64,000 nt of DNA from Lysinibacillus pakistanensis. Its GTDB lineage: Bacteria; Bacillota; Bacilli; Bacillales_A; Planococcaceae. The stretch spans positions 184,501 to 248,500 of the forward strand of contig NZ_CP126101.1 of the NCBI RefSeq assembly GCF_030123245.1, in the 5' to 3' direction. Both the position numbers and the translations under genes were made by a program. The notes below the pieces were generated by a model. The model searched no databases, was not told the origin of the DNA, and saw only the letters and a program-made list of their open reading frames with translations. How positions within the stretch are numbered: position 1 is the stretch's first letter; each line of letters opens with the position of its first letter. This document shows positions 61,626-64,000 of this stretch, piece by piece.

Positions 61626-63776
61626 ATGAAAAAATCTAGAAGTATTGCTTTGAAGCTATCTTCTCTAATAATAGGAATATTTTTACTATTATTTTTTGCT
61701 TATACGATAATAACAGGCATTATTTTGAAAAATCAAAGTGTTGATGATGCAGAAAGTGCAACGCTTGAAACTGCTGAATTTTCTGCGGCAAAAATGAGTG
61801 AGCGCTTTAAGAAAGCAAATACTACTTTACTAACAACAAAACGTATTGTTGAAACTATGGAGAAGAAAGGTGAGGTTTCCGCGCAAGCTATTTTGGATAT
61901 CATGGAAACCAATTTAGTGAATAATGATGATTTGCTTGGCGTAGGGGTTATTTTAGAGCAAAATATTGCAAACGTAAAACCGATAGCTCTTACGACTTTA
62001 TTAGAACAGAATACTATGAAAATAGATTCAGCTACATATGCGGCATTAACTGATTCAAAAAATCGCTTTATACCTTATTTAAGTAAGGATGGTGGTGGTA
62101 TTACTGCTGCTGCTATTGAAGGCATAGATGATAAAAGTGTGTCCGAATGGTATTGGGTACCTAAGGACGAGGGACGATCAGTTCTAACAGAGCCCTATGA
62201 TTATAATGTCAATGGAAAGACAGTCCTAATGACAACTATTTCTGTTCCATTAGTAAATGCTTCAGGGTCATTTTTCGGCATATTAACGGCAGATTTATCC
62301 ATCGATTATCTTAATGGATTGACAGAGTCAGTCAAGCCAGATGGCGGTTATGCTGCGATTATTACAAATAAAGGAATTTTAACAGCGAATAGCCTTGGTG
62401 CTACATTAGATGGATTGAATATGCAGGATCATATGGATTGGACAAGCATTAAACAAACGATGGATAGTGGCGAAGTAAAAAGCATGTACATGGACTCTGA
62501 CGAATTGAAAGAAAATTCATTCAATGTCTTTTCACCAATGGTATTAGAGGGAATTGGTGAAACATGGACTGTCCAAATGGTACTACCTAAATCAAAAATT
62601 CTAGAGACTTATAATCAGGTGTTTATTTTTACAATTGTTGCTTCTATTATTATAGTGGTTTTAATGTCTGCTGCTAGTGCCCTATTCATTTATAGACAAT
62701 TGAAACCATTAAAGTTTTTACGTGCATCTATTGAAATGGCGGCTGATGGTGATTTAACACAAAAAGTGGATGAGAAATATATTAAAGCTGATGAGATTGG
62801 GGCTGTTGCATTGGCTTATAATAATATGCTAGATCAAACGAATAGTGCCATAAAAACAGTGCTGAATTCTACGACACTACTGAATCAATCATCCAATCAT
62901 GTTCATGAGACATTTAATGAAATAGTGGCTTCAAGTCAGGAGGTTTCTGTAGCAATTAATGAAATTGCTCAAGGTGCATCTAAGCAATCTGAGGATACTG
63001 AGGAGACAAACTATCGAATGATTGATTTATCCGATCAAATTGATGCTATTACAGCTTTATCGAATGAAATGGATGAGCTGTCAAATAAAACAAAAGCTAC
63101 TACTGATAAAGGCATGCAAGAGGTTGAAAGCTTACGTGACCGTAATGCGGAGACAAATGCCATGAATCGCCGTATTCAACAGCAAATGGAGTCTCTGGCA
63201 TCTAATATTGCTAATATTAACCAAATAATCACATCTATTCAAGGCATTACGGAGCAAACGAATTTATTAGCCTTAAATGCAAGTATAGAAGCAGCACGTG
63301 CTGGCGAGCATGGCAAAGGCTTTGCAGTTGTTGCAGAGGAAGTGCGAAAGCTAGCAGAGCAATCAAAAAACGAAACAGATATAATTAAGCAAACAGTGGA
63401 TAGTATACTTGCAAATTCCAAGCAAACCGTTGCTGTTATTACTTCAAATGCGGAGCTTATGCAGTCACAAAATGAGTCTGTACAAAGCACAGAGGTAGCA
63501 TTTAAAGACAACAGTGAGCTATCAAACTCTATCGCTTCCTCGATAAATGAGCTAATGGCTAAGCTATCGGATATGTTGGAGCATAAAAATCAAGCAATTA
63601 TGGCAATCCAAAGTATTTCTGCTATTTCAGAGGAGACAGCTGCATCTGCAGAACAGGTAAGTGCCTCTGCTATCGACCAACAAGCAGAGCTACAAAAGGT
63701 GGGGGAATCCATCAATACTATGAATGAGATTTCAAAGGAATTACAAGAGGTTGTTAATCGGTTTAAGCTAGCTTAA
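61626..63776 (+). CDS. Methyl-accepting chemotaxis protein with dCache sensor
   Basis: A 716-aa chemoreceptor: TM1 about 10-32, a double Cache extracellular domain (about 40-325; [20 protein letters not shown] in part, [20 protein letters not shown]), TM2 about 336-358, HAMP about 360-412 and a signalling domain (about 450-716) whose hairpin tip reads [41 protein letters not shown], quoted as the family tip. dCache receptors commonly bind amino acids or small acids, but no ligand motif is claimed. AGAGGGG precedes the ATG. Monocistronic with a terminator. Confidence 0.93.
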   Translation: MKKSRSIALKLSSLIIGIFLLLFFAYTIITGIILKNQSVDDAESATLETAEFSAAKMSERFKKANTTLLTTKRIVETMEKKGEVSAQAILDIMETNLVNNDDLLGVGVILEQNIANVKPIALTTLLEQNTMKIDSATYAALTDSKNRFIPYLSKDGGGITAAAIEGIDDKSVSEWYWVPKDEGRSVLTEPYDYNVNGKTVLMTTISVPLVNASGSFFGILTADLSIDYLNGLTESVKPDGGYAAIITNKGILTANSLGATLDGLNMQDHMDWTSIKQTMDSGEVKSMYMDSDELKENSFNVFSPMVLEGIGETWTVQMVLPKSKILETYNQVFIFTIVASIIIVVLMSAASALFIYRQLKPLKFLRASIEMAADGDLTQKVDEKYIKADEIGAVALAYNNMLDQTNSAIKTVLNSTTLLNQSSNHVHETFNEIVASSQEVSVAINEIAQGASKQSEDTEETNYRMIDLSDQIDAITALSNEMDELSNKTKATTDKGMQEVESLRDRNAETNAMNRRIQQQMESLASNIANINQIITSIQGITEQTNLLALNASIEAARAGEHGKGFAVVAEEVRKLAEQSKNETDIIKQTVDSILANSKQTVAVITSNAELMQSQNESVQSTEVAFKDNSELSNSIASSINELMAKLSDMLEHKNQAIMAIQSISAISEETAASAEQVSASAIDQQAELQKVGESINTMNEISKELQEVVNRFKLA

Positions 63777-63781
63777 TAATG

Positions 63782-63830
63782 AAGAACTGTCTAAGAGGTA
63801 TTGAAGGTTACCTAAGGCAGTTCTTTTTTA
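63782..63830 (+). terminator. Terminator after chemoreceptor gene
   Basis: AAGAACTG (63782-63789) pairs with CAGTTCTT (63818-63825), with AGGTA/TACCT inside, followed by TTTTTA. Confidence 0.8.
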
Positions 63831-63837
63831 TCTTCAT

Positions 63838-64000
63838 TCAGCAAATGTTTTTTGTATCGAAAGTAAAGCGGTAGATGTTTTATGCGCGTAAGCAAAGCGG
63901 CAGCGGCAGATACAGAAGATTCACACCTCAACAGTTGGAGAGATGAATGGGATTTTGGCTCCTTTTCAGTGGGTGTCCAAACACTTACTGAAATTGGGGA
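63838..64000. repeat. Fragment of the GC-rich dispersed repeat family, running off the window
   Basis: TCAGC..AAATGTTTTTTGTA.CGAAAG.AAAGC matches the interior of MITE-like copy 2 (about 16379-16415) closely, followed by AAGCAAAGCGGCAGCGGCAG. No terminal repeat is visible before the window ends, so its extent is unknown. Confidence 0.5.

Overview
The window is a low-GC Gram-positive chromosome segment. The AGGAGG-type ribosome sites with some TTG/GTG starts, the S-layer-homology (SLH) surface proteins, the Fur-controlled siderophore genes with AraC regulators fused to binding-protein domains, and the BceAB-type transporter all point to a Bacillaceae/Planococcaceae member. A Lysinibacillus-like species is the best guess; this is inference, as no rRNA or other species marker is present.

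Layout. 1-2 kb: thiol/peroxide defence (CoA-disulfide-reductase-like flavoprotein and glutathione peroxidase). 2-7.2 kb: BceAB-type ABC exporter plus a YxeA-like protein, convergent with an OmpR-type two-component system. 7.4-9 kb: ECF-like sigma factor with a DUF4179 partner. 9.1-13.9 kb: PH-domain protein, acetamidase/formamidase, HPP membrane protein, a candidate structured RNA, and an unrecognised 495-aa protein. 13.9-16.5 kb: an alpha-methylacyl-CoA-racemase-like CaiB gene flanked by two inverted copies of a MITE-like element. 16.6-24.2 kb: CAP-domain protein, diguanylate cyclase, a second candidate structured RNA, and a large SLH protein.

24.6-41.2 kb is an iron-acquisition island. It has a siderophore esterase, four siderophore-binding lipoproteins, three AraC regulators carrying fused binding-protein domains, two PchR-like AraC regulators, two MFS transporters, ten Fur-box-like sites, a decayed YqcI/YcgG gene and a serine hydrolase. 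No ABC permease or ATPase for siderophores is present, so the lipoproteins must use a transporter encoded elsewhere. In at least one case the sensor domain of a regulator is clearly a paralogue of the neighbouring lipoprotein. The island is followed by feoA and a feoB split into GTPase and membrane-channel genes, preceded by an MntR-like rather than a Fur-like operator.

44-52.3 kb is a surface region: three tandem phage-tail-collar (MdpB-like) proteins, a 1648-aa multidomain SLH protein and an exported repeat protein. 52.7-63.8 kb is mostly signalling: an EAL-HDOD protein, a MntA/HepT toxin-antitoxin pair with the toxin truncated into a 21-bp tandem repeat array, a frameshifted 7TM hybrid histidine kinase with a divergent BTAD response regulator, an exported FIVAR-like repeat protein with 261-bp tandem units, and a chemoreceptor.

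The most unusual signals are the dispersed repeats: a TIR-bounded MITE-like element, a 21-bp-period GGATAG array at two loci, a 36-bp tandem array, and a third small family. Next come two intergenic candidate RNAs with terminators, the regulator/lipoprotein paralogy, the split feoB with its MntR-like operator, and the collar-protein trio. No tRNA, rRNA, CRISPR array or intact transposase was seen.
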